From assembly GCA_026413765.1 (NCBI GenBank), contig JAOAKI010000011.1, positions 1 to 40,017 on the forward strand: a DNA stretch of 40,017 bases. The letters are read 5' to 3'. The stretch is from Microcaldota archaeon (lineage in GTDB: Archaea; Micrarchaeota; Micrarchaeia; Anstonellales; Anstonellaceae). Shown here in pieces: positions 27,811 to 35,956 of this stretch. Position numbers and translations under genes: made by a program. Numbering within the stretch: the first letter of the stretch is position 1; each line of letters begins with the position of its first letter. The notes below the pieces were generated by a model. It saw only the letters and a program-made list of their open reading frames with translations, was not told the origin of the DNA and ran no database searches.

Positions 27811-29304
27811 ATGGCAGACGCAGAGCAGTTGATGCAGATTGCAATCAGGCGCGCAATCCTGATCCCCTCGGCAGAGATTTATGGCTCGCAGGCAGGTTTT
27901 TACGATTACGGCCCAGTAGGCTGCGCAATCAAAAGAAACATCGAGAACCTATGGAGAGCCGAAATGCTCCAAAAAGAGGGATTTCACGAGATTGAGACCT
28001 CGCTTCTGTTGCCTGAGATTGTGCTGAAGGCGTCCGGGCACCTTGAAAATTTTGCCGACCCGCTAATCAGCTGCCAGTCATGCAAGCAAAAATTCAGGGC
28101 AGACCACCTCTTGGAAAAGCACCCAGAAGCAAAAAACATAAAGGCAGCAAGCCTGGCACCAGAGAAGCTTTCTGAGCTGATTGCCAAATACGAGCTTGCC
28201 TGCCCAAATTGCAAAACAAAGCTCTCTTCGCAAGTTGGGTGGTTCAATCTGATGTTTAAGACCAACATCGGTCCGCTTGAAGGCAACCCAGGCTATATCC
28301 GCCCCGAAACCGCGCAAGGCATTTTCATAGATTTTCCGCGAATCATAAGGAATTTTGGCGGAAAGCTGCCTATAGGCATTGGGCAGATAGGCAAGAGCGC
28401 AAGAAACGAGATCTCCCCTCGGCAGGGGCTTGTCAGAATGCGCGAATTTACCCAAATGGAGCTGGAATATTTCTTTCATCCAAAGCAGCAAGAGCACCCA
28501 AAATTCGCAAGCATAGCAGACGAAACACTTCGGCTTGCTGAAGAATCCGGCAGCCCATCTGAGGTGAAAATCAAAGATGCAGTCGAAAAAGGTTTAATCC
28601 CAAACCAAATAATGGCATATCTTCTGTGGAAACAAAAACAATTCTATCTGATGCTTGGAATACCACAAGATAAGTTCTTCTTCAGGAAAATTCCAAAAGA
28701 GGAGACACCGCACTACTCCTTGGGCAACATCGACTTGGAAGTGGAGACCTCTTATGGCATAATTGAGACTGCTGGGACCGCATACAGGACTGATTATGAT
28801 TTGTCTTCGCATATGAGGCTTTCAGGGCAAGACCTTTCAGTTTTTGATGAGCAGACAAAAGAAAAAGTAGTGCCGCACGTTGTGGAGCCTTCTATGGGGG
28901 TGGACCGGACTTTCTGGTGCGTGCTTGAGCACTGTTTTCGGGAAAAATCGCCAAGCAAAGAGTGGGAGTGGTTCGATTTCCCACCAAAAATCGCACCTTA
29001 TCATGCATGGGTTTTCCCGTTGATGAAAAAAGATGGCCTTGATGCGAAGGCAAGGGAAGTAGAAGAGAAGCTGAGGGCCGCCGGCCTTTCGGTCTATTAC
29101 CAGGAAAGCGGAAGCATTGGGAGAAGGTATGCGCGCGCAGACGAAATAGGAGTTCCTTACTGCATCACAATAGATTACGAATCATTGGAGCAGGAGGATG
29201 TCACCGTCCGCTTTAGGAATGATGCAAAGCAGATAAGGGTAAAAATAGCGCAGCTTGCAGAAGAGCTGAAATCTTTCATCAGCCAAAACAAAGTCACCGG
29301 GTGA
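27811..29304 (+). CDS. glyS: Glycyl-tRNA synthetase, archaeal/eukaryotic dimer type
   Basis: Class II synthetase charging tRNA-Gly. 497 residues, somewhat short for this type (about 560-600). Seen: N-terminal EIYGSQAGFYDYGPVGCAIK, a zinc-binding-like insertion (CQSCKQKF and CPNCKTK), motif 2 region KSARNEISPRQGLVRMREFT, EYFFHP, EPSMGVDRTFW (motif 3), and the anticodon-binding domain PYHAWVFPLM onward with GSIGRRYARADEIG. It is monocistronic with an 11-nt tail overlap with convergent pyrF. Confidence 0.95.
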   Translation: MADAEQLMQIAIRRAILIPSAEIYGSQAGFYDYGPVGCAIKRNIENLWRAEMLQKEGFHEIETSLLLPEIVLKASGHLENFADPLISCQSCKQKFRADHLLEKHPEAKNIKAASLAPEKLSELIAKYELACPNCKTKLSSQVGWFNLMFKTNIGPLEGNPGYIRPETAQGIFIDFPRIIRNFGGKLPIGIGQIGKSARNEISPRQGLVRMREFTQMELEYFFHPKQQEHPKFASIADETLRLAEESGSPSEVKIKDAVEKGLIPNQIMAYLLWKQKQFYLMLGIPQDKFFFRKIPKEETPHYSLGNIDLEVETSYGIIETAGTAYRTDYDLSSHMRLSGQDLSVFDEQTKEKVVPHVVEPSMGVDRTFWCVLEHCFREKSPSKEWEWFDFPPKIAPYHAWVFPLMKKDGLDAKAREVEEKLRAAGLSVYYQESGSIGRRYARADEIGVPYCITIDYESLEQEDVTVRFRNDAKQIRVKIAQLAEELKSFISQNKVTG

Positions 29305-30151
29305 TTTTACCTATCTGCCTGTTTAGGCTTTCAATCTGCCTCAGCGCTTCGCCGACATAATCTTGGCTTTCTGCTTTTTTCCACGCATAAGCTATCGAAG
29401 AGGAAGCATTTATCCTGTGTAGCGGCATGGATTGAGGCCAAATAGACCTGAGGACATCGCTGGTTTGGCTTGCGGAGCCGCCTTGCGTGCCAACTCCTGG
29501 AATAAGGAGCGGAACTTTCAATCCAGCGTCATAAAAAACCCAAACTATTTTTTCAAGCTCTTGCAAGCCGGTCGCGCCAACCACCGCGCCGATTCCTGGC
29601 GTATACCATTTTGCTATTTTCTGCGCGACGTGTAAATAAAGCTCTTTGCCATCCTCTGCCGCAAGCGCCTGGAAATCAAAAGCGCCGCTATTTGAGGTTC
29701 GGCACAAGACATAAACACCTTTTGCCTGCTTGCAAAAAGACAAAAATGGCTCTATGCTATCCGACCCCATATACGGAGAGACAGTGGTCGCATCCGCCCC
29801 CCAAAATGAGAAGCACTCTTGCGCGTAAGCGCTGCTGGATTTGCCAATGTCTCCTCTTTTTGCGTCCAGTATGATTGGCAGCTGCCCCCTGTATTTTTGA
29901 ATGAGCCTGTACAGAGCGCGCAAGCCTTCAAACCCATATTGCGCAAAATAGGCGTAGTTTGGCTTGATTGCAGAAAATGTCTTTTCCTGCTGCAAGGCAG
30001 CGTCAATTATGTCCGAAAAGAACTTGACAATTTTCTCCTCTGCTGTATCTGCATGCATTTGCGGCATTTGCGCCAAATCAGGGTCAATGCCAAAACAAAG
30101 AATCGAGTTTCTCCTTTCTGCATGCTCGGAAAGCAACTCCAGATAGCTCAT
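29294..30151 (-). CDS. pyrF: Orotidine 5'-phosphate decarboxylase, type 2
   Basis: Last step of UMP synthesis. 285 residues, longer than the roughly 210-230-residue form usual in archaea. Seen: CFGIDPDLAQMP, the lysine of AIKPNYAYFAQYG, catalytic LDAKRGDIGKSSSAYA, SPYMGSDSI, GAVVGATG, and LIPGVGTQGG. These are features of the group 2 OMP decarboxylases found mainly in bacteria, so acquisition by transfer is possible. The ATG starts directly after the pyrE stop (TGAATG) with GGTG before it, so pyrE-pyrF are translationally coupled. Confidence 0.93.
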   Translation of the reverse strand: MSYLELLSEHAERRNSILCFGIDPDLAQMPQMHADTAEEKIVKFFSDIIDAALQQEKTFSAIKPNYAYFAQYGFEGLRALYRLIQKYRGQLPIILDAKRGDIGKSSSAYAQECFSFWGADATTVSPYMGSDSIEPFLSFCKQAKGVYVLCRTSNSGAFDFQALAAEDGKELYLHVAQKIAKWYTPGIGAVVGATGLQELEKIVWVFYDAGLKVPLLIPGVGTQGGSASQTSDVLRSIWPQSMPLHRINASSSIAYAWKKAESQDYVGEALRQIESLNRQIGKITR

Positions 30152-30823
30152 TCAAACACCATACTTGCTTTTGTATTCCAAAAACCGGCTATAAAGCTCA
30201 TCGGTCACATACTGCCTTCCGTTAATCTTGTTTGAGTGCAGGTATTCAAAAATTTCGTCTGCCGATACAATTGCATGCACTTTTGTTGAATATTCCCTCT
30301 CAAATTCTTCGATTGCGTTTTTACCCTCTTCACTCCTTTCTTTTCTGTCCAATAAAATGAAAACCCCTGCAAGCTGGACTTTCGCCACAAAACTGAGCAC
30401 TCCGATTGCTTCCTCTTTTGCCTTTCCGGTTGTAAAGACGTCGTCCACCATTACAATCCTGTCGCCATCCTTTATGGGCGCGCCCACCAGCATTCCAGCA
30501 TCCCCGTGCTGCTTGCTTTCCTTTCGGTTGAAGCACCACGGCTTGTTTATCCCTTTCCTTGCAAGCCCCATAGAGGCCGAGACTGCAAGTGGTATTCCTT
30601 TGTATGCTGGCCCAAAGACCACGTCATATTTTTCAGGTTTCAGCTTTGAGCATATGAAGTCCGCAATTATCGAGGCAAGTGCATTCGAAAGCTCGCCGGT
30701 ATAAAAAACTCCAGAGTTGAAAAAGTATGGCGATTTTCTGCCCGACTTCAGCGTGAATTCTCCGAACCTCAGCGCCTCTGCAAAGCAAGCAAGCTCGATG
30801 AAATCTTTCTGGAACTTCTGCAT
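30152..30823 (-). CDS. pyrE: Orotate phosphoribosyltransferase
   Basis: Converts orotate and PRPP to OMP. 223 residues from ATG 30823. Seen: LRFGEFTLKSGRKSPYFFN at the N-terminus, FGPAYKGIPLAVSAS, CFNRKESKQHGDAGMLVG (the flexible loop), and the PRPP motif IVMVDDVFTTGKA. ATG 30823 is chosen over a TTG 14 codons upstream because a TATA-like GCATTAAAAGCC (30845-30856) lies about 27 nt before it. Directly followed by pyrF, so OMP is made and used by one transcript. Confidence 0.94.
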   Translation of the reverse strand: MQKFQKDFIELACFAEALRFGEFTLKSGRKSPYFFNSGVFYTGELSNALASIIADFICSKLKPEKYDVVFGPAYKGIPLAVSASMGLARKGINKPWCFNRKESKQHGDAGMLVGAPIKDGDRIVMVDDVFTTGKAKEEAIGVLSFVAKVQLAGVFILLDRKERSEEGKNAIEEFEREYSTKVHAIVSADEIFEYLHSNKINGRQYVTDELYSRFLEYKSKYGV

Positions 30824-30844
30824 GCTTAGTTTTTCAGCTGCCAG

Positions 30845-30856
30845 GCTTTTAATGCA
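30845..30856 (-). promoter_or_regulatory. TATA box of pyrE-pyrF
   Basis: Minus strand GCATTAAAAGCC, about 27 nt before ATG 30823. It is placed directly downstream of the T-rich terminator of the TRAM gene. Confidence 0.45.
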
Positions 30857-30865
30857 TGCCCCCAA

Positions 30866-30892
30866 TAAAAAAAAATAAAATGAAAAAATTCA
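30866..30892 (-). terminator. T-rich terminator after the TRAM gene
   Basis: Minus strand after the stop at 30894 reads AATTTTTTCATTTTATTTTT and continues with more T, a strong archaeal-type oligo-T terminator that isolates the TRAM gene from pyrE. Confidence 0.6.
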
Positions 30893-30893
30893 G

Positions 30894-31121
30894 TTAAGCA
30901 GCGGCTTCCTCTATTTTTTCAGCAATTGCGCAGCTTGGCTTTACTGCGACAATTCGGATTTTCACCTTATCGCCTACCGCTGTCCCAGGAACGAATATGA
31001 CAAATCCGTCCTTTTTTGCTATCCCGTCTCCTTTTGCGGCGACCGCTTCTATTGAGACGTCAAGCTCGTCTCCTACTTTGACCGGCTTTGGCATCTCCGG
31101 TCCTCCTTTTCCAAATCTCAT
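30894..31121 (-). CDS. Stand-alone TRAM-domain protein
   Basis: 75-residue single TRAM domain, an OB-type RNA-binding fold; small archaeal TRAM proteins are thought to act as RNA chaperones. Seen: the lead KPVKVGDELDVSIEAVAAKGDGIAKKDG and GFVIFVPGTAVGDKVKIRI, exactly the TRAM pattern. Length and N-terminal arginine/glycine-rich tail (MRFGKGG) are typical. The ATG is preceded by GTGATGAA; no strong GGTG site. It is its own transcription unit, closed by a T-rich terminator. Confidence 0.88.
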   Translation of the reverse strand: MRFGKGGPEMPKPVKVGDELDVSIEAVAAKGDGIAKKDGFVIFVPGTAVGDKVKIRIVAVKPSCAIAEKIEEAAA

Positions 31122-31204
31122 TTCATCACTTCCTTTAAGAAGGCAGGCACTAGGTTGTTGCTTTTGTTTTAGGCAAAGGCATCAACTAGCACACATGCTT
31201 TCTC

Positions 31205-32881
31205 TTATGTGATTTGGACTGATGGATTTATAAGCAGGGCGGGTTGCTGGCCGGCAAAAAGCATAAAGACCAGCTGGCAAGACGGCACCATAAATGCAAA
31301 ATAAAGCCAAGATTTCCGCAAGCTCCCCTCTGCAAACCCAAGGACGAAAGATGAAATTGAGGCATTGATTGCAAGATAGATGGGAGCTGCAAAATTTATC
31401 TGGCTTGCAATCTCTCCTGCCTCGCCAGCGCTGATAAGCGCAAGCGAGGAGGTTATTGCCACTATTGCAGGGACCAATATTCCGCCTGCAGCCAATATCG
31501 TGTATCGCTGTATGGCAAGCTGCGCCCTGCGCTCCTCAACCAGCCCAAAAAAAGATGCCATGTCTTGAGCTGCCTCCTTCAGCGCAAAATACATGTTTGC
31601 TCCTGTCTCATAGGAAATTACTAGCAATGTCAGCGCTCTCCGCACCATCCAAGAAGGGCAGTGCGCTGCAGCTGCATTCAAAGCTCCAGAAAAGCTCTCG
31701 CCGCCTTTCAGCCTCCTTAGCGCCACTTCAAATGCCTCGGAAAGCAGCCCAAGCTCGCTTTTTGAAAGGAACGCAAGCAGCCTCTCTGGAGAGAAAAGCC
31801 GATGTGCTGAGGCTGCCGCATAAAGCGCATCAGGAAGCCTTGTCTCTGCTTCTGCTAGCTGCTTGCTTGCAAGAAATGAAAGCGCCCCATAAACTGCAGC
31901 TGCACCGAAGAAAGCAAGCATCGCATATTGTGGCTTCCCATCATAGAAAGAGAACGCAGCGGCAGCCGCAAGCAAAAGCCAAACTGCCAAAGACAGCTTC
32001 TTTGCATTCTGCCCGTATTTTGCCAAATAAAACTCCCAGCCTATGTTTTCCTGGGATGCAAGCGCGGGCATCTGCAAAGCCGCCAACAGCAAGCAAAGGA
32101 GGTTTATCAGGGGAAAGAGAAAAAGAAAGCAGGCAAATACTACCCATTGCGGAAAACGGTCTCCTAACGAAGGCAAGATTGCAGCAAAGACTGTAAAGAA
32201 AGAAGGCAACATTGCGGAAGAGGCAACGAACAAAATCAAAAGAAGCGAAAGCCTGCCAGCCTGCAGCCTCATTTGAGATAGCTGCTGAGAAGCAATCTCG
32301 GCTGAAAGCTGCTTGAGGGACTCGCTGCTGCCGCCAGTTTCGTATATTGAGCACATCATCATAAAACACCTTTTTATCTGCATTGACTGCAGCTTGGAGG
32401 CAACCTCAAGCAAGACATTCTGGACAGTTGCACCAGCCTTCATTTTCATGCAAGCCCCCGCAAGCTCTTTGGATATCACATAGCCTCTCTTTGACAGCTG
32501 CTCTATGCACTTCTCAAAGGGCATGCCTATCTCTATGCAGACTGCGGCTTCCCTCACCAAGAAAGGAAGCTCTGCCTCTGCAAGGCGGATCCTCCTTGCA
32601 GCAAGAAAGAAAGGCAAAAAATAAAGCAGCCCAAAAATGCACCCAAACGCCAATATCAGCAAAGAAAAAGCCTCAAGCGCGTCTATCCCAGCCAGCACCG
32701 CAGCCGCAGTGATTAGTGTGGATGCAGCCAAAGAGAGCAATGCCGCACCCGATGAAAAGCGCTGCGGGTCAATGTCGCTTCTTCCTGCCCTCTCAAGCTG
32801 CGCTGAAAGATTTGCCAAGCTTTGCTTTGGAAAAACCACTATGCCGCCGAATTTGCAGACAAACCCCAAAAAGTCAGGCAT
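31205..32881 (-). CDS. Type II secretion/type IV pilus assembly membrane protein (TadC/FlaJ-like)
   Basis: 558-residue inner-membrane platform protein with two T2SSF-type modules (about residues 75-255 and 320-500), each with a cytoplasmic helical bundle and following membrane helices. Seen: REAAVCIEIGMPFEKCIEQL and MCSIYETGGSSESLKQL in the first; LPDALYAAASAHRLF and LLVISYETGANMYFALKEA in the second. It would anchor the pilus base above the ATPase encoded just upstream. ATG 32881 follows GGAGG and overlaps the ATPase stop by 8 nt. No pilin or prepilin peptidase is in the window. Confidence 0.85.
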   Translation of the reverse strand: MPDFLGFVCKFGGIVVFPKQSLANLSAQLERAGRSDIDPQRFSSGAALLSLAASTLITAAAVLAGIDALEAFSLLILAFGCIFGLLYFLPFFLAARRIRLAEAELPFLVREAAVCIEIGMPFEKCIEQLSKRGYVISKELAGACMKMKAGATVQNVLLEVASKLQSMQIKRCFMMMCSIYETGGSSESLKQLSAEIASQQLSQMRLQAGRLSLLLILFVASSAMLPSFFTVFAAILPSLGDRFPQWVVFACFLFLFPLINLLCLLLAALQMPALASQENIGWEFYLAKYGQNAKKLSLAVWLLLAAAAAFSFYDGKPQYAMLAFFGAAAVYGALSFLASKQLAEAETRLPDALYAAASAHRLFSPERLLAFLSKSELGLLSEAFEVALRRLKGGESFSGALNAAAAHCPSWMVRRALTLLVISYETGANMYFALKEAAQDMASFFGLVEERRAQLAIQRYTILAAGGILVPAIVAITSSLALISAGEAGEIASQINFAAPIYLAINASISSFVLGFAEGSLRKSWLYFAFMVPSCQLVFMLFAGQQPALLINPSVQIT

Positions 32882-34235
32882 CTTTTTTTCCTCCAAACAG
32901 GAAATCCTGGATCGACCAGAATGCCTTTACAAACCCTTCTGGCTTCTTTTTCTTGAGGAATTCTTCCCTTTTTGCAAGCTCTTTTTTTATTTCAGGGCTT
33001 GTGGCTCCAAGCTGGACTGCAACCGCCTTCACCAGGCTTTCCTTGTCCAAAAACCTCTTGCCGTCGAAAACCACTTTTGGCCAAAGTACATCTTTTTTGT
33101 TGCATAATGCTATTTCAGAAACCACCCTTTTTTCCCCGCTTTTTCTGTTGCGCATATCATAAACCGTCACTCTTCTTTGCACCAAAATCATGTCGATCGC
33201 CTGCAAGTCCTGCTCCATGCAGCCCATCATCCGCATCCTCAGCATCGCCTCATGCGCAGTTGCCGCATGGAAAGTGCTGTAGCAGCCTTTCGCTTGGCCA
33301 GAAAGAGTGGACTCCACAAAAGCAACCGCCTCACTTGCGCTTCTGATTTCGCCCACAACGACCCTGTCAGGACGCATCCTCAGCGAGTCGCGCACAAGCT
33401 CGACCATTCCGATATTGCCTTCCTCAAAAGGCAGCATCCTTATCTGGTGCGGATGCGGAACTGAAATTTCAGGAGTCTCTTCAATCAGAAGAAGCCTTTC
33501 GGAAAAAGGCACAAACGAAAGCAGTGCGTTGAGGGTGGAGGTTTTGCCCGATGCAGTGTTGCCCGCAACCATTATTGTCATGTCTGCCTGCATGCAAAGT
33601 GAAAGCAAAGCCATAATCTCCGGCGTGTAGGTGCTTTTTGCCAAATCAAAAGGGCTCAATGGTTCTGCTGTGAATTTTCTTATTGTAAGCTCGCAGGACG
33701 AGACAGGCGGCATCGAAGCATGCAGCCTGCTTCCATCTTCTAGCACCGCATTTATCCTTGGGTTTTGCGCAGTAAGCCGCCTGCCCAAATTCCTCCCAAG
33801 CTTGTTGACAAGTGAGACAAAATATTCCTGTGATTCCAGCGCGACATTTGTCTTAAGCCAACCGATTTCCCTTTTGTAGACATAAACTGGAAGGCCTATT
33901 CCAATGATTGCGATCTCCTCAAGCCTTTGGTCTGCAAGCAAAGGCTGCAAAAACCCGTGCCCCCAGGTGTGCAAAAAGACAAATTCTGCAAGATAGTCTT
34001 TCTGGTCTTTCTCAAGCTCTATGCCTTCTGCTTGGCAAATTGACAGCAGAAGCTCAGAAGCAAGCTTTCTTGCCTCATTTACATCTGGAATCTCTTTCTT
34101 TTCAGCTTCTTGCCTGAACTGCTCAATCACCAATGAGACCAGCTGCTGCTCCTCTTCTGAAAGCCGCGGCAGGCTGATTTTATAGTCTGCTTTCCAGTCC
34201 CCAAACCTCCATCCAAGCCCTTCTTTCAGGCGCAT
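32874..34235 (-). CDS. Type II/IV secretion-type ATPase (TadA/VirB11/FlaI-like)
   Basis: 453-residue hexameric secretion ATPase. Seen: an N-terminal domain with WGHGFLQPLLADQRLEEI and NPRINAVLEDGSRLHASMPP, SCELTIRKF, Walker A GNTASGKTST, the Asp box LLIEETPEI, Walker B DRVVVGEIRS, and the His box TFHAATAHEAMLRM. It powers pilus or archaellum-like filament assembly with the TadC-like partner. ATG 34235 follows GGTGG by 5 nt and overlaps the DUF192 stop by 10 nt; a longer frame is rejected. Which filament it serves is unknown. Confidence 0.9.
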   Translation of the reverse strand: MRLKEGLGWRFGDWKADYKISLPRLSEEEQQLVSLVIEQFRQEAEKKEIPDVNEARKLASELLLSICQAEGIELEKDQKDYLAEFVFLHTWGHGFLQPLLADQRLEEIAIIGIGLPVYVYKREIGWLKTNVALESQEYFVSLVNKLGRNLGRRLTAQNPRINAVLEDGSRLHASMPPVSSCELTIRKFTAEPLSPFDLAKSTYTPEIMALLSLCMQADMTIMVAGNTASGKTSTLNALLSFVPFSERLLLIEETPEISVPHPHQIRMLPFEEGNIGMVELVRDSLRMRPDRVVVGEIRSASEAVAFVESTLSGQAKGCYSTFHAATAHEAMLRMRMMGCMEQDLQAIDMILVQRRVTVYDMRNRKSGEKRVVSEIALCNKKDVLWPKVVFDGKRFLDKESLVKAVAVQLGATSPEIKKELAKREEFLKKKKPEGFVKAFWSIQDFLFGGKKDA

Positions 34236-34588
34236 TCTTCCCACCCGATTTTGTCGCCCCTCTCTATTTTCAGGCGCGCAGTCATCCAAGACGGAAGCTC
34301 AAGCAGAAATTTGGCATCTTTTTGGGGCATAATCAACGGCGTGTTTGGCGCTACTTTTCTGCGAATCTCTTGTACTCTGCGTTTTGAATCCAGATATACT
34401 GCATCGAAAGCTCCACTCACAAAAAATGAATGTATTGGGTGCTTGCCCTCTTTTTCAAACACAAAAAGCAGCGGCACAACCGTTTTCCTGAACATCAAGC
34501 CCCTCATGCGCTGGAAAAAATTTTTTGCGACTTCCATATGGGCCTTCACTTTCTTTTTTTTCGAATAGTTAAAGATCACAAACACCAT
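34226..34588 (-). CDS. DUF192-family protein
   Basis: 120 residues. Seen: FFQRMRGLMFRK at the front (usual RxxGLMFR), HPIHSFFVSGAFDAVYLDSKRRV in the middle (the family form is HMWFMFFPIDVVFLD), and APNTPLIMP. Most DUF192 proteins have a signal peptide; here the N-terminus is basic and not clearly a signal. The function of the family is unknown. It lies 8 nt after uppS and overlaps the secretion ATPase by 10 nt. Confidence 0.82.
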   Translation of the reverse strand: MVFVIFNYSKKKKVKAHMEVAKNFFQRMRGLMFRKTVVPLLFVFEKEGKHPIHSFFVSGAFDAVYLDSKRRVQEIRRKVAPNTPLIMPQKDAKFLLELPSWMTARLKIERGDKIGWEECA

Positions 34589-34596
34589 CAAACTAC

Positions 34597-35265
34597 CTAT
34601 CTGCCATATTTTCGCTTGCGCCTTGCATATTCTTTGAGCGCCAAAACAAAATCTTTTTCAGAGAAATCAGGCCAAAGCTTTTTGCAAAAATAATACTCCG
34701 AATAGGCAGTCTGCCATGGAAGAAAGCCGCTTGTTCTAATTTCGCCTGAAGTGCGTATTACCAAGTCCGGGCAGTCTTGCAGATAAAGAAGCTGCTCAAA
34801 CTCTTTTTCGCTGACTTCCTTCCCCATTCTTATTGCCCTGTTCACAGCATCCAAAATCTCTTGCCTTCCACCATACGCCAAAAGCAGGTTCAGCCGGTAT
34901 TTTGTGTTTTTTGCGGTCTCTTGCTCCGCCTTCCTCATCTTCTCCTGCAAAGCCTTGGGAAAGGCCTCAAGATTGCCCAAAAACCTCACTTGCGCCTTGT
35001 ATTTTTTGTAGTCATGCTTTAACCCTTCCGCCAATTTCTTGTCAAAAAGCTCAAACAACCCTTTGACTTCTTTTTTGTCCCTCATGAAGTTCTCTGTGGA
35101 AAAGCCCCACATAGTCAATGTCTTTATATTGTACTTTTTGCACCACTTAAGCACATTTGCTATATTGTCTATGCCTTTTTCGTATGCCTTCATTTTGCTG
35201 ACTTTGTGCTTTTTTGCCCATCTGCGGTTGCCATCGGGGATTATCGCAACGTGTTTTGGTTTCAT
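34597..35265 (-). CDS. uppS: cis-Prenyltransferase (UppS/DPPS family)
   Basis: Makes the long-chain polyprenyl diphosphate used as glycan carrier. 222 residues. Seen: HVAIIPDGNRRWAKK, MWGFSTENF, LLLAYGGRQEI, and the C-terminal RTSG and LPWQTAYSEYYF with the conserved glutamate. The typical RTGGExRxSNFLxWQ is changed to RTSGEIRTSGFLPWQ, a common archaeal variation. In this lineage it should supply dolichol-type lipid for STT3 nearby. Its TATA box (35288-35297) lies in the last codons of the upstream PHP gene. Confidence 0.93.
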   Translation of the reverse strand: MKPKHVAIIPDGNRRWAKKHKVSKMKAYEKGIDNIANVLKWCKKYNIKTLTMWGFSTENFMRDKKEVKGLFELFDKKLAEGLKHDYKKYKAQVRFLGNLEAFPKALQEKMRKAEQETAKNTKYRLNLLLAYGGRQEILDAVNRAIRMGKEVSEKEFEQLLYLQDCPDLVIRTSGEIRTSGFLPWQTAYSEYYFCKKLWPDFSEKDFVLALKEYARRKRKYGR

Positions 35266-35287
35266 CTATCTTTGTTTGCCAAAAAAA

Positions 35288-35297
35288 CTATTTAAAC
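35288..35297 (-). promoter_or_regulatory. TATA box of uppS inside the end of the PHP gene
   Basis: GTTTAAATAG on the minus strand encodes the last residues and stop of the PHP protein (Phe-Lys-stop) and lies about 27 nt before the uppS ATG, the right distance for a leaderless transcript. Confidence 0.5.
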
Positions 35298-35956
35298 CCC
35301 ATTTTGCGCTTCACCACCGCAGCCCTCGAATACAGATGGACATAAAAAGGCGACAGCTTCCCAAAAATATCCCTCGGCGCGCTTAGCATCTCTTTTTTGC
35401 CCAATTTTACCTTTGCCTCAAAAACAACATAGGCATTCCCTATTTCTGAAGGATGGTGCGCATCGCTTCCTGCAAGCTGAGCTTTGTTTGCCTTCCTGCA
35501 AAATTCCGCAGCCTTTTGGTTCATTTTTTGCATGCTTACTCTTGAGTTGAACACTTCAACTGCGTCAATTTTTTCAAGCAAAGCAGATGGAATCTGCTCA
35601 AGGTGAATCCCGCTCCTTACAAAATCGTATGGATGCGCAGCCGCGCAGATCGCATTTTGCCTTTTTGCTTCCGCAAGCACATCTTCAAGCGGTCCAGGGG
35701 CTATCTTCTTTTTCACAAAATAGACAAGCAAGTCTCCTTCATCAGTCGCAACTTCCTCGCCTACTATCACCTGTATTTTCAGCTTCATTTTTTTTGCTAT
35801 GGCTTGCGCCTCAATCGCGCCGCGGATTTCGTCATGATCGGTTATCGCAATCGCATTCAAGCCTTTTTTGAGCGCGGCAGTCAATACTTCTTTTGGCTCG
35901 GCAAGCGAGTCGGGCGAGTATTTCGTGTGCATATGCAAATCAGCCTTGATTTTCAT
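35288..35956 (-). CDS. PHP-domain phosphoesterase
   Basis: 222 residues from the ATG overlapping the upstream stop (ATGA). Seen: the metal motifs DLHMHTKYSPD, AITDHDEIRGA, EEVATDEGDLLVYFV, AHPYDFVRSG and the final GSDAHHP. Single PHP domain as in the small histidinol-phosphatase or 3',5'-nucleotide bisphosphate phosphatase relatives; substrate unknown. GGAGTG is 6 nt before the start. Translationally coupled to geranylgeranyl reductase. Confidence 0.88.
   Translation of the reverse strand: MKIKADLHMHTKYSPDSLAEPKEVLTAALKKGLNAIAITDHDEIRGAIEAQAIAKKMKLKIQVIVGEEVATDEGDLLVYFVKKKIAPGPLEDVLAEAKRQNAICAAAHPYDFVRSGIHLEQIPSALLEKIDAVEVFNSRVSMQKMNQKAAEFCRKANKAQLAGSDAHHPSEIGNAYVVFEAKVKLGKKEMLSAPRDIFGKLSPFYVHLYSRAAVVKRKMGFK

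Noticed and set aside
31456-32196. Long plus-strand open frame (246 codons)
   Set aside because: Antisense to the TadC-like gene, Lys/Ala/Gln-rich with no domain.
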